A stretch of 64,000 nt of DNA from Sphingomonadaceae bacterium. GTDB taxonomy: Bacteria; Pseudomonadota; Alphaproteobacteria; Sphingomonadales; Sphingomonadaceae. Both the position numbers and the translations under genes were made by a program. Shown piece after piece: positions 26,007 to 35,522 of the stretch; position 1 is the stretch's first letter, and the number at the start of each line of letters is the position of its first letter. Location: positions 186,001 through 250,000 of the forward strand of contig JAKFUU010000018.1 of the NCBI GenBank assembly GCA_021732525.1, read 5' to 3'. The notes under the pieces are model-generated. The model was not told the origin of the DNA. It worked only from the letters and a program-made list of their open reading frames with translations, and did no database searches.

Positions 26007-28372
26007 AGCGGAACCTTCTTAATTTTACCCGCGGCAGCCAGTTGCTGGGCCACTTTGGTTTCATGTTTGCAGCCGGGTTGAAAGGTCCGATCATGGTCGC
26101 CGTCGCAACCATTGCAGGCATGACATATTGGATGCTGTCAGACGGGCTTTCCGATCACGACCGCTATCTCGTCTGGATGCGCATCTATGCCGCCATTTAT
26201 GGTTTTATGGAGCTCGATCCGCAGAAATTGATCGCGCTCGAAACAGGACTTGGCGGAACGATGCAGCTGCCTGTTTCAGAATTGGCATCCTTCCCGACGG
26301 TGGCGCGCGCATGGGACCAGATGGCCGAATTAATGGGTGCGGCTTTAACACGGTCTGCTTTGCTGTTGGTACCGGCACTGATCGCCTTTTATTGGTTTGC
26401 CGCGCGCTTCGGGAGCCGTTCGAAAGAACGCAAACATGAGCGCGGCGCCATGCTCGTCACACTGCATGAGCTGGTCGAGGAAGTGCGCGTTCACAACAAT
26501 AAGGAACGAGCTCGCGAGTTGACAGCAGCAATGGGAAGCAAGTGGCGACTGACCCTTCCGAGCGAGATCGCAAAAGTCTTTCCTTATCGCCCTTCGCATC
26601 TGGCGCAGGTCACCTATCCATGGCGACTTGAGCAAAGCCATGCGATGCTAATCGGTACAACCGGTATGGGGAAGACCGTGGCGCTTTCGGACATGCTGGA
26701 AGAAGCGCGCGTCAATGGCCAGCGCGCGGTTGTCTTTGACCTCACCGGTACTTTCATCGAGCATTTCTACGAGAGCGATCTAGACATTATATTGAACCCG
26801 CTCGATGCACGGTGTCCGCAATGGAGCGTGTTTGACGAGTGCCGTGACGAGGCAGAATTTTCGGCTGCTGCGGAAGCGTTGGTACCCCATGACGGCGGCG
26901 GCTCGGAACAATTCTGGGTACTCGCGGCGCGGCTGCTGTTCGTAGAAATGTGTCTCCGGTTGCGTGCCGATGGCATAGGCACCAACCAGGCATTGGCAAG
27001 CGAGTTGATGACCGCCGATCTCTCGGCGGTGCATAAATTGATGCGCGGTACGATTGCCGATCCACTGACCGCACCGGAAGCCGCGCGGATGGCGGAATCG
27101 ATCCGCGCGGTGTTCAATGCCAACGCCAAAGCGCTCAAACTTTTACCGCGCTCGGGTCCAAAATTCTCGGTCCGTGATTGGGTCGAAGCAGAAGACAGAC
27201 CGAGCTCGATCCTGTTCATATCAGCGCGCTATGTCGACATGAGCGTATGCTCGCAATTGCTCACCGTATGGCTCGATACCGCGATGAACACATTGATGGC
27301 AATGGACCGATCGGCCGACTTGCGCCTGTGGTTTTTCATAGATGAAATGGGCGCGCTTCACCGCCTGCCAGCGCTTGAAAAAGGCCTTCAGACGGCGCGT
27401 AATTTCGGCGGGGCCATCGTCACCGGCATCCATGCTTATGCCAAACTCAAAGAGGTTTACGGAGAGAATATGGCAATGACCTTGTCATCTCTCGCCCGCA
27501 CCAAACTGATCCTGGGAACCGCAGACCGCGAGACCGCAACCTGGTGCTCGGACTTCATTGGCCACCGTCAGGTCCGGGATATGGAAGAAGGCTATACTTA
27601 TGGGTACAATAATGCGCGCGATGCCGTTAGCTTGACGCCGCGCAAGAATATCGAACCCTTACTCTTGCCCGACCAATTGATGAACTTGCCGCGGCTTTCG
27701 GGTTATCTCAAATTCCCCGACGGCTTTCCTGCAGCTCCCGTCAAACTGTCACCCGTTACACGCAAACGCCGCGCAAAATCATTTATCAGGCGGGCGGAGG
27801 ATCGCGACTATAATATTGGCGGTGAACCATATCTGGTAGCACCACATGACCCAAAGCCCGGCAGCGATGACAGCAATACACACCCATCATCCAATGACGA
27901 CGGCGCTGGCAAACCGGTCGCTCCCAAACAAGGCGAACTGATACTCAAACAACCAGAAGATCAGCCCGACCGAAAGACGGGTAAAAAAGGTCGTAAGCCA
28001 GTAGCGAACGACCCTGAGAAAATGCGGCAGCAACTAGCCGACCGGCGAGGAGCGAAAAGCAAAAGCGCTGGTAGCAAAGCACCCATTGGGCATCAAACAA
28101 AGGCACAGGACTCGCCCCTAACGCGTTCCTCGATACCCTTGCCATCTGTTGTGCGTGCGGAGGCGGCAGAGGCCGAACAGTCCGCACTCGTTAGCCAGAC
28201 TACCACCGGAAAACTGGCAGGCTCGCAGGCGCAACACCAACTGGTGGAAAAGCCAGCACAGCAAGCAGCTAATCAAAATCGCACTGCAAATGATGCCCGG
28301 AAACTGATGCTGGAAGACGGCCTGAGCGAACGCGAGGCGGTCGACCTTGGCGACGTCGATATGGATATGTGA
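26003..28372 (+). CDS. traD: Type IV conjugative transfer coupling protein TraD
   Basis: Walker A MLIGTTGMGKTVALSDMLEEAR; LWFFIDEMGALHRLPALEKGLQTARNFGGAIVTGIHAYAKLKEVYGE. Confidence 0.92.
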   Translation: MKRNLLNFTRGSQLLGHFGFMFAAGLKGPIMVAVATIAGMTYWMLSDGLSDHDRYLVWMRIYAAIYGFMELDPQKLIALETGLGGTMQLPVSELASFPTVARAWDQMAELMGAALTRSALLLVPALIAFYWFAARFGSRSKERKHERGAMLVTLHELVEEVRVHNNKERARELTAAMGSKWRLTLPSEIAKVFPYRPSHLAQVTYPWRLEQSHAMLIGTTGMGKTVALSDMLEEARVNGQRAVVFDLTGTFIEHFYESDLDIILNPLDARCPQWSVFDECRDEAEFSAAAEALVPHDGGGSEQFWVLAARLLFVEMCLRLRADGIGTNQALASELMTADLSAVHKLMRGTIADPLTAPEAARMAESIRAVFNANAKALKLLPRSGPKFSVRDWVEAEDRPSSILFISARYVDMSVCSQLLTVWLDTAMNTLMAMDRSADLRLWFFIDEMGALHRLPALEKGLQTARNFGGAIVTGIHAYAKLKEVYGENMAMTLSSLARTKLILGTADRETATWCSDFIGHRQVRDMEEGYTYGYNNARDAVSLTPRKNIEPLLLPDQLMNLPRLSGYLKFPDGFPAAPVKLSPVTRKRRAKSFIRRAEDRDYNIGGEPYLVAPHDPKPGSDDSNTHPSSNDDGAGKPVAPKQGELILKQPEDQPDRKTGKKGRKPVANDPEKMRQQLADRRGAKSKSAGSKAPIGHQTKAQDSPLTRSSIPLPSVVRAEAAEAEQSALVSQTTTGKLAGSQAQHQLVEKPAQQAANQNRTANDARKLMLEDGLSEREAVDLGDVDMDM

Positions 28373-28407
28373 TGCCCGGCAGCGGTTCGAACAAAGGCTA
28401 TTGAGAT

Positions 28408-31338
28408 ATGCTTTCGGTTGCCAATGTCCGAACCGCAGGCGGCGCTGCCAATTATTTTGCAGCTGACAATTATTATACCCGCGCCGATGCCGACCGCTCG
28501 GGCGAGTGGGTTGGCAAAGGTGCTGAGATGCTTGGTCTCGATGGGCGGGTCGACGCCAAGCAGTTCGAGGCAATATTGAAAGGCTTGCTCCCCGACGGCA
28601 ATCGCGTCGGCAGTGAAGGCCGCGATCATAGACCAGGGACCGACCTGACCTTTTCAATGCCCAAAAGCTGGTCACTCATTGCGCTGGTTGGAGGTGATAA
28701 CCGCATCATCGATGCGTACCGCGACGCAGTCAAAGAGACGCTTCATTGGGCCGAAAAGAACTTGGCTGAGACCCGAATGGAGGTCAGAGGCCGCGAGAAA
28801 GTTGTGCCCACGGGTAACTTGCTCGTGGGCCTTTTCCAGCACGACACCAACCGCAACCAAGAACCCAATGCGCATTTCCATGCGGTTGTTGCCAATGTCA
28901 CCCAAGGCCCAGACGGTAAATGGCGTGCGCTGCGAAACGACAAATTATGGACACATAATACTTTGTTGAATGCGATGACGATGGCGCGTTTCAGACTATC
29001 GGTTGAAAAACTCGGATATGAAATTGGTGAGCAATCCAAGCACGGCAATTTTGAAGCAGCAGGCATTACGAAAGAGCAGCGCGATGCATTTAGTTCAAGG
29101 CGTGCCGAGATATTGAATGCGCTTGGCGGCATGGCCACCGGCGGGCTGGCAGCGCGCAACGCCGCCAACCTGATGACCCGGGTTCCCAAAGCAACGATTG
29201 AGGACCGCGCTGGTTTGGGACGTGCATGGGGCCAAAAAGCAGACGAAATGGGACTGAACGCTACTGCTTTGATAGCACGCGCTAACGCACGCGCAGCGTC
29301 GGATATTGGCGGCGTCCCGACCTTGAGCGACAAGGTCCAACAGCTCGCGGCGCACGGAAAAGAATGGGCAACGGCGATTGCTGAACGACTTGGCGTAAAG
29401 CAGGGAGACCAGCTGGTGCCACGCGACTTGAGCCGACGGTCACCAAGCGAAATTGCTGCAGTTCACGCTGTTGCGTCTGCAATCCGGCAATTGGGCGAGC
29501 GCGAGGCAGCCTTTGCCAAAACCGATATTTACAAAGCGGCGCTCGACTTTGGCTTGCCGACCGCCATGCCGCAAATCGAGCAACGCGTCGGTCAGCTGTT
29601 GCGCCAAGGCCAGCTGCTCAAGGGCAAAGGGGCGGACCGGCATTTGGTCACTACTGCCGATGCGCTTGCGGCAGAACAGCGGATATTAGCGTCGGTCGAT
29701 CAAGGCAGGGGAGCTGCGCCAGCAGTAGTTTCGACAGAGGTCGCCGGAGAACGGCTGCAGGCACTGTCGCAGCTTCAATATGGCATTACGCTCAATCCCG
29801 GTCAGGAAGGGGCAGGGCGGCTGATATTAAGTTCGCATAACCGCATCATTGCGGTTCAGGGTATTGCGGGCGCGGGCAAAAGCACATTGCTCAAACCGGT
29901 TGGCGATATATTGCGTGAAGAAGGCCGCAATGTTCTCGGGCTGGCAGTCCAGAATACGCTGGTCCAGATGCTCGAACGCGATACCGGCATTTCTTCGATG
30001 ACGGTAGCGCGGTTTATCAGGCAGCACGGTCCATTGCTCGACACCCGCGATCCGTTCAAACTCGCAGAAGCACGCTCAAACATGCGTGGCACCGTCGTGA
30101 TGCTGGACGAGGCCTCGATGGTCGGCAACGCCGACAAGGACAAGCTGCTTCGTCTTGCCAATCTCTTGGAGCTCGACCGTTTTGTCAGCATCGGTGACAA
30201 GAAACAGCTGGGCGCGGTCGATGCAGGCAAACCATTTGACGTGATGCAGCGGGCAGGCACCGAGACTGCGATCATGAATTTGAATATCCGTGCGCGTGAC
30301 CGCATGCTTCGCAATGCCCAATATGCAGCGCAAGGCGGCCAGATTGAAGTGGCACTGCGGCATCTGGGGCCACATGTGGTCGAGGTTCCTGAAAATGCTG
30401 CATTGGCGGCGGCAGCTGCATGGCTGTCGTTGGCGCCGCAAGAGCGCGGTAGCACTGCGATCTATGCGTCAGGCCGCGCGTTGCGGGGGCAGGTCAATGA
30501 AGCGGTGCAAACCGGACTCAAGGCTAATGGCGAATTGGGAGACAGGGTGTTTGCAACCGATACGCTCTCGCGGATTAACACTACCCGCGAAGAACTTCGC
30601 TACGCTAAGACCTATGTTCCCGGCATGGTGGTCGAGGTCGATCGGCGGCAACGCAGTCAGGCCATCGGGCAGGGGCGCTATGAAGTGGTCGCTGTCGATG
30701 CAGCGCGTGGACGGGTAACGCTTGAAAATGCGCGCGGCCGCCAATTCGAGTTGAAGCCAGGCCAGTTGCGGCCACAAGGCGAGGCCGATCCATTGCGGCT
30801 GTTCGAACTTAAGTCGCTCGAGTTATATGCAGGCGACCGCATCCGCTGGACGGATACCGATCATAAGCGCGGTCTGCTGAATGCCGATCAGGCGCAAATA
30901 TTGGATATTGGCGACAAGGGAATAGCGCTCAAAACGTCGGCTGGCATCGAACATCTGCTGAAACCGGATAATCCCATGTTGAAGCGGCTTGATCTGGCAT
31001 ATGCGCTGAATGCCCATATGGCACAGGGTCTGACCTCGGATCGCGGCATCGCTGTGATGGACAGCCGCGAGAAGAATCTCTCGAACCAGCAGACGTTTCT
31101 GGTGACGATTACCCGTCTACGTGATGGTCTGACCTTATATGTCGATAATGCCAGCAAGCTCGAGAAAGCGGTCGAACAGAACACGGGCTTGAAGCGCTCG
31201 GCATTGGAGACAACCGGTTTGCTGAAAGATGCGGCGGCTGCTGGCGTTGCCAAAGGCAAAACTAAAGAGCCGGCGCAGGGCCGCGAACCGCCCGAGCGCG
31301 ACCGCTCCATCGTCAAGCCGTTTGAAATAGGGATATGA
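28408..31338 (+). CDS. traI: MobF family relaxase/helicase TraI
   Basis: ANYFAADNYYTRAD; GTDLTFSMPKSWSLIALV; NAHFHAVVANVT; helicase VQGIAGAGKST, MLDEASMV. Confidence 0.93.
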   Translation: MLSVANVRTAGGAANYFAADNYYTRADADRSGEWVGKGAEMLGLDGRVDAKQFEAILKGLLPDGNRVGSEGRDHRPGTDLTFSMPKSWSLIALVGGDNRIIDAYRDAVKETLHWAEKNLAETRMEVRGREKVVPTGNLLVGLFQHDTNRNQEPNAHFHAVVANVTQGPDGKWRALRNDKLWTHNTLLNAMTMARFRLSVEKLGYEIGEQSKHGNFEAAGITKEQRDAFSSRRAEILNALGGMATGGLAARNAANLMTRVPKATIEDRAGLGRAWGQKADEMGLNATALIARANARAASDIGGVPTLSDKVQQLAAHGKEWATAIAERLGVKQGDQLVPRDLSRRSPSEIAAVHAVASAIRQLGEREAAFAKTDIYKAALDFGLPTAMPQIEQRVGQLLRQGQLLKGKGADRHLVTTADALAAEQRILASVDQGRGAAPAVVSTEVAGERLQALSQLQYGITLNPGQEGAGRLILSSHNRIIAVQGIAGAGKSTLLKPVGDILREEGRNVLGLAVQNTLVQMLERDTGISSMTVARFIRQHGPLLDTRDPFKLAEARSNMRGTVVMLDEASMVGNADKDKLLRLANLLELDRFVSIGDKKQLGAVDAGKPFDVMQRAGTETAIMNLNIRARDRMLRNAQYAAQGGQIEVALRHLGPHVVEVPENAALAAAAAWLSLAPQERGSTAIYASGRALRGQVNEAVQTGLKANGELGDRVFATDTLSRINTTREELRYAKTYVPGMVVEVDRRQRSQAIGQGRYEVVAVDAARGRVTLENARGRQFELKPGQLRPQGEADPLRLFELKSLELYAGDRIRWTDTDHKRGLLNADQAQILDIGDKGIALKTSAGIEHLLKPDNPMLKRLDLAYALNAHMAQGLTSDRGIAVMDSREKNLSNQQTFLVTITRLRDGLTLYVDNASKLEKAVEQNTGLKRSALETTGLLKDAAAAGVAKGKTKEPAQGREPPERDRSIVKPFEIGI

Positions 31339-31375
31339 GGTCGCGAGATTGAAAATGCGAATATAGGAAGACGAT

Positions 31376-31405
31376 TAAAAAAGACCCGCCGGTGAGGGCG
31401 GGTCT
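31376..31405 (-). terminator. Rho-independent terminator for the S24 repressor gene
   Basis: Minus strand AGACCCGCC-stem-GGCGGGTCT followed by T-run (A-run on plus). Confidence 0.75.
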
Positions 31406-31574
31406 GGAAGGTGAAAGAACTCTGCGTCGCTAAACGTCGAGCCCTTCGGGTCGCAGCTCCTATATGCGCCTGAATGTGTGAATATCCTTGCACGGAATCG
31501 TCTTGGCTCAAAAATTGATTTGGCATTTTCGGCCAAGCGTCTGGATTGTCACCGAATTGAATTGCGGCGAACGG

Positions 31575-32219
31575 CTATTGCAGCTTGCGCCCAAACCACA
31601 GCACCCGGCCAACGATGTTGATCGAGCGGCGTTCCATGCTCTGCCAGGTGGGATAAGAGGGATTGTCGCTAATCACCGATATCTGGCGGCCTTTTGGTTC
31701 GATTGCGATCCGTTTCACATTGAGCATATCATCCATTCGCAGCACATAGATCCCGTCGCGCAAGCGGGACTGGCCATCACCCAGATCGACCATGACCTCG
31801 TCACCATCGAACAATGTCGGTTCCATGGAATCGCCCAGCACGCGAATGATCGACAGACTTGCCGCTTTGCTCTGGGTCAGCTTTTTGAGCCAATCCTCAT
31901 CAAACCCGAACTGTGCGGTTTTGGACTCCATTTCGGCAAGCGCGCCGTGACCAGCCGAAGCAGCGACATCCAGCACCGGAACATGGACCAGATCGACGAC
32001 AGGGCCGCTTCGCCGTGTCGGGCCGCCGAGAATAACTTCATCCACGCCAAAATAGCGGGCGAGCACTGCCCGGTCGCGTTCATCCAACGACCGGGGTGAG
32101 CCGCGTTTAATATATTGCTGGATATAAGCAGCATTGCGCCCAAGCAGCCGCGAGATGCCCGAATAATCATCGTGGTTCTTGCGGATCAGTTCATCGAGCG
32201 CTGTTCTGGGGTCGTCCAT
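31575..32219 (-). CDS. S24 family LexA/CI-like repressor
   Basis: N-terminal HTH (ISRLLGRNAAYIQQYIKRGSPRSLDERDRAVLARYFGV) and S24 domain IRVLGDSMEPTLFDGDEVMVDLG. Confidence 0.88.
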   Translation of the reverse strand: MDDPRTALDELIRKNHDDYSGISRLLGRNAAYIQQYIKRGSPRSLDERDRAVLARYFGVDEVILGGPTRRSGPVVDLVHVPVLDVAASAGHGALAEMESKTAQFGFDEDWLKKLTQSKAASLSIIRVLGDSMEPTLFDGDEVMVDLGDGQSRLRDGIYVLRMDDMLNVKRIAIEPKGRQISVISDNPSYPTWQSMERRSINIVGRVLWFGRKLQ

Positions 32220-32242
32220 TTTGCCGGTCCTTCTGTCACCAT

Positions 32243-32257
32243 TAGGATTTAATCCTA
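32243..32257. promoter_or_regulatory. Candidate operator TAGGATTTAATCCTA
   Basis: 15-bp dyad (7-bp arms, 1-nt centre) between S24 gene and divergent ORF. Confidence 0.55.
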
Positions 32258-32316
32258 GACTCTAGGAAATCGCCCTATTACGAACAAAACAAGAACACAA
32301 GCTGGAATTGAGTCGG

Positions 32317-32490
32317 ATGCAAACGCAACTTTTGGAACAAATCGAGCAATATCTTGTGCGGACAAAACTGTCGCCGACGCGCTTTGGGCGGATGGCGGTT
32401 CATGATCCGAGATTCGTAACGGACTTGCGGGCAGGCCGCAAACCTCGGCAGCGGACAATGGAAACGGTGTCGGCATATCTAGCGAAGTAG
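32317..32490 (+). CDS. Small hypothetical protein divergent from S24 repressor
   Basis: MQTQLLEQIEQYLVRTKLSPTRFGRMAVHDPRFVTDLRAGRKPRQRTMETVSAYLAK, small HTH-like. Confidence 0.5.
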   Translation: MQTQLLEQIEQYLVRTKLSPTRFGRMAVHDPRFVTDLRAGRKPRQRTMETVSAYLAK

Positions 32491-32794
32491 AGATGCAACG
32501 GGTTTCTAGACAACTTTTTTGCCTCCAACATTGGCAATCTTGGACTGACTCGAGAGTGAAATCAGCCCCAAGGTAAACGCGAAGATGCCCGAATTGGCAT
32601 GCTCTCATCTCCGTCCTCTGAGATTAAGCGCGTTATGAAATTGAGCAATTCGTGGCATTCACTTAGCGTAGGCCCTGACGAAAAATGATATAGACTGACT
32701 TGAATACAAAGCTGCGTAAGTTGACGGATTTCAATTATGTAACTTCTCTTTCGTGATTGAACTACTAAAGTGACGCTAACAAGGAGGGGGCTTT

Positions 32795-34102
32795 ATGAAG
32801 TTGAAATCCTGTTTCGCGGTATTACTGCTCAGCACAACTGTACTTCCGACTGCTCCCGTCATCGCCAATGACATTGCCCCAAGTGCGCGCGTGTCGAGCG
32901 CGGTTCTGGTTCGCGAAGGACCATCTACGAATACTGCCATTATCGCACGCCTGAGGCCCGGCGAAACCGCAACCTTGGTTGACCAAATTAGCGGCTGGTA
33001 CATAATTCAGCTTGCCGATGGCACTCGTGGTTATGTCAGTAAGGCGTGGACCATCATTAAAGTCGATGCAGGTGACGAACCGCTGATTGCCGGGAGCCAC
33101 AAGATCCACGTGATTGATGTCGGAACGGGACTTGCCGTCTTCGTCGAAGGACCGGAATTCGCCCTGCTTTATGACGCTGGTAGCCAGGATGATCTCCACG
33201 GCGGCGAGGAAAACAGGGTCGTCTCTTACATACGTGCAGTCCGGCCAGACCTTTCGCGTATCGACCATCTCATTCTCAGTCATCCCCACAAGGACCACCT
33301 CCAGCTCATGCCTGCGGTCTTTGACACTTATCAGGTTCGCAACATCTGGGAGTCGGGTAGAGTGAATAAGACCGACGGTTATTGTCATTTTTTAAAGGCG
33401 GCCATGACCGAGCAAGGCGCGCGGTACCATGATGCCATCGCTTCCAATGCAACCCGCAGTGTTACGTTTACCGGAAGTGGTTGCAATGGGACCGTGAATG
33501 TTAGGCAAGCCGATATGATGAGCACTGTACCTGTTGAGCTTGGCGTTACAGCGAAGATGCAGTTCCTTTATCGCGATGCGCATCCCTACGCCGATCCAAA
33601 CGGTAACAGCGTCGTTGTTCGTCTGGATCTTGGAGGAAAAAGAATTTTGCTTGCAGGCGATGCAGAGGGAGGAGAGCGGGAATTGCCGTCTACGTCTCCT
33701 AGTCCACGCAGCATCGAAGCAAAGCTACTCGATTGCTGCGCCAGCGAATTGAAAGCCGATGTGCTTGTCGTCGGACACCATGGCAGCTTGACATCGTCGC
33801 GGGCGGAATTTCTCGATGCGGTGAATGCATCAATCTACGCAATATCGTCGGGTACATACGCCTACCGTAAAGTGCGCCTTCCCGATGCCGAAATTGTGGC
33901 GGAACTCGAAAGTCGTGGTCAAGTGCTTCGAACAGACCGAGGCGATGCCTTTCGTATCGCAGACGAATCCCGTGCGTGTGAGATGCGAGAACGGAAGATA
34001 GGTCCCGATGCAGACGAAACGCCCGGCGGATGCGACAATATAGTTATCACGATTGAGGAAAACAGCCCGATCACCGCAAAGTACTCGGGGCTAGTCGATT
34101 GA
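32795..34102 (+). CDS. Secreted SH3-domain metallo-beta-lactamase fold hydrolase (ComEC/Rec2-like MBL)
   Basis: Signal peptide; SH3b SSAVLVREGPSTNTAIIARLRPGETATLVDQISGWYIIQLADGTRGYV; MBL LILSHPHKDHLQ, VVGHHGSLTSS; RBS AGGAGG. Confidence 0.85.
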   Translation: MKLKSCFAVLLLSTTVLPTAPVIANDIAPSARVSSAVLVREGPSTNTAIIARLRPGETATLVDQISGWYIIQLADGTRGYVSKAWTIIKVDAGDEPLIAGSHKIHVIDVGTGLAVFVEGPEFALLYDAGSQDDLHGGEENRVVSYIRAVRPDLSRIDHLILSHPHKDHLQLMPAVFDTYQVRNIWESGRVNKTDGYCHFLKAAMTEQGARYHDAIASNATRSVTFTGSGCNGTVNVRQADMMSTVPVELGVTAKMQFLYRDAHPYADPNGNSVVVRLDLGGKRILLAGDAEGGERELPSTSPSPRSIEAKLLDCCASELKADVLVVGHHGSLTSSRAEFLDAVNASIYAISSGTYAYRKVRLPDAEIVAELESRGQVLRTDRGDAFRIADESRACEMRERKIGPDADETPGGCDNIVITIEENSPITAKYSGLVD

Positions 34103-34130
34103 ACTACAGCGCCTACCAGTTGAAGGGACA

Positions 34131-35414
34131 ATGATGGTTCGGACGGCAGCGTCGACGAAAACAGAACGTGCAACTACGCGCAATAATTCGCTAAAGGGAC
34201 GCAACATTGTCATCCTCTGCGATGGCACTGGCAACGAACTCGGCGGAGCACTGTCACAGCACGTTCGCGACATCCGAATTTCCAATGTGCTGAAGCTGTT
34301 TCGTATAGCCCAAAAGGGTCAGAGGCAGCTCGTATATTATTCACAGGGTATAGGGACGATTGGACGACCTAATTGGCTTATGCGGTTCCGCCAGAAAACA
34401 GCTGGCGTCATCGGTTTAGTGACTGGATACGGTCTCGATGACAATGTTCTTGGCGCATACCGCTTCCTTGTAGAAAATTGGGAAGAGGGAGATCGCATTT
34501 ACCTCTTCGGGTTCAGTCGCGGCGCGTGGACCGTGCGGGTTCTCGCGGGACTGCTGCACCTTGTTGGACTTTTACGCCCTTCGCAGCTCAATCTCTGCGA
34601 CAATGCGCTGGCGACCTATAAGCGAGCAGCTACGGACAATGCGCTACCGATAGCGTGGCATTTTGCGCGCGTGATGGGTACACGCTTCCCATCGATACAC
34701 TTCATGGGCTGCTGGGACACCGTTGCCTCGGTCATCGTCCCCCGATCTGACCGCGTGTGGGTTCCTAGCCTCGAAACCTTACCCTTCACAAAGGCTAATC
34801 CGTCGGTAAAAGTCTTCCGGCACGCGCTTGCATTAGATGAGCGACGGCGGATGTTTCGCGTAGCAGAGTGGGAGCAACCGCAAGATCATGTACCGAACCG
34901 CTTCGAACCAGACGACGTTGTTGGACAGGATATCGAGCAGCGATGGTTTCCTGGTGTCCATTCTGATATTGGCGGTGGTTATGCCGAAAATGAGAGTGCA
35001 CTCTCGAAGATTCCGCTGATCTGGATGATAGAGGCGGCGGTGAAGTCGGGATTGATCATAACGCAATCCAACCTTCATCAACTAGCATATGGAAAGCCGA
35101 AGCCGAACGCGCCGCAAACAGGTCCAAACGCGCAGCACGAATATGTCGAACCCAGCGCGCTTGGGCCAATCCACAAGTCGCTTGGGTTTGGCTGGATGCC
35201 TCTCGAGGTCATGCCGAAACGCACAAAATATATCGAAACGAGAAGTGCGAAGTTCTTTGGCTTTTATATTCCGTTGGCCGAGGCGCGCCGTCTTCGTCGC
35301 GAACATGTGATCGACGCCGCCGTTTATTGTCGCCAATCCCGCTTAAAAACATATAGGCCGAAGGCAGAAATCCCTCCAGCGTCTCCGGGCACGTCAATCT
35401 GCGCGTACGATTAA
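34131..35414 (+). CDS. DUF2235 domain protein (Tle1-like alpha/beta hydrolase)
   Basis: NIVILCDGTGNELGG...SNVLKLFRI...YYSQGIGTIG...DRIYLFGFSRGAWTVRVLAGLLHLVGLL...WFPGVHSDIGGGY. Confidence 0.9.
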   Translation: MMVRTAASTKTERATTRNNSLKGRNIVILCDGTGNELGGALSQHVRDIRISNVLKLFRIAQKGQRQLVYYSQGIGTIGRPNWLMRFRQKTAGVIGLVTGYGLDDNVLGAYRFLVENWEEGDRIYLFGFSRGAWTVRVLAGLLHLVGLLRPSQLNLCDNALATYKRAATDNALPIAWHFARVMGTRFPSIHFMGCWDTVASVIVPRSDRVWVPSLETLPFTKANPSVKVFRHALALDERRRMFRVAEWEQPQDHVPNRFEPDDVVGQDIEQRWFPGVHSDIGGGYAENESALSKIPLIWMIEAAVKSGLIITQSNLHQLAYGKPKPNAPQTGPNAQHEYVEPSALGPIHKSLGFGWMPLEVMPKRTKYIETRSAKFFGFYIPLAEARRLRREHVIDAAVYCRQSRLKTYRPKAEIPPASPGTSICAYD

Positions 35415-35522
35415 ATTCCCGTATGCTTTACGGACGCTCGTGCATTTTGGCCTGGCAACGACGTTTGAAGACAACCTCAGGAGAGATCAATGAAGCTGCT
35501 AAAATCAAGAAAGGCTTGAATC

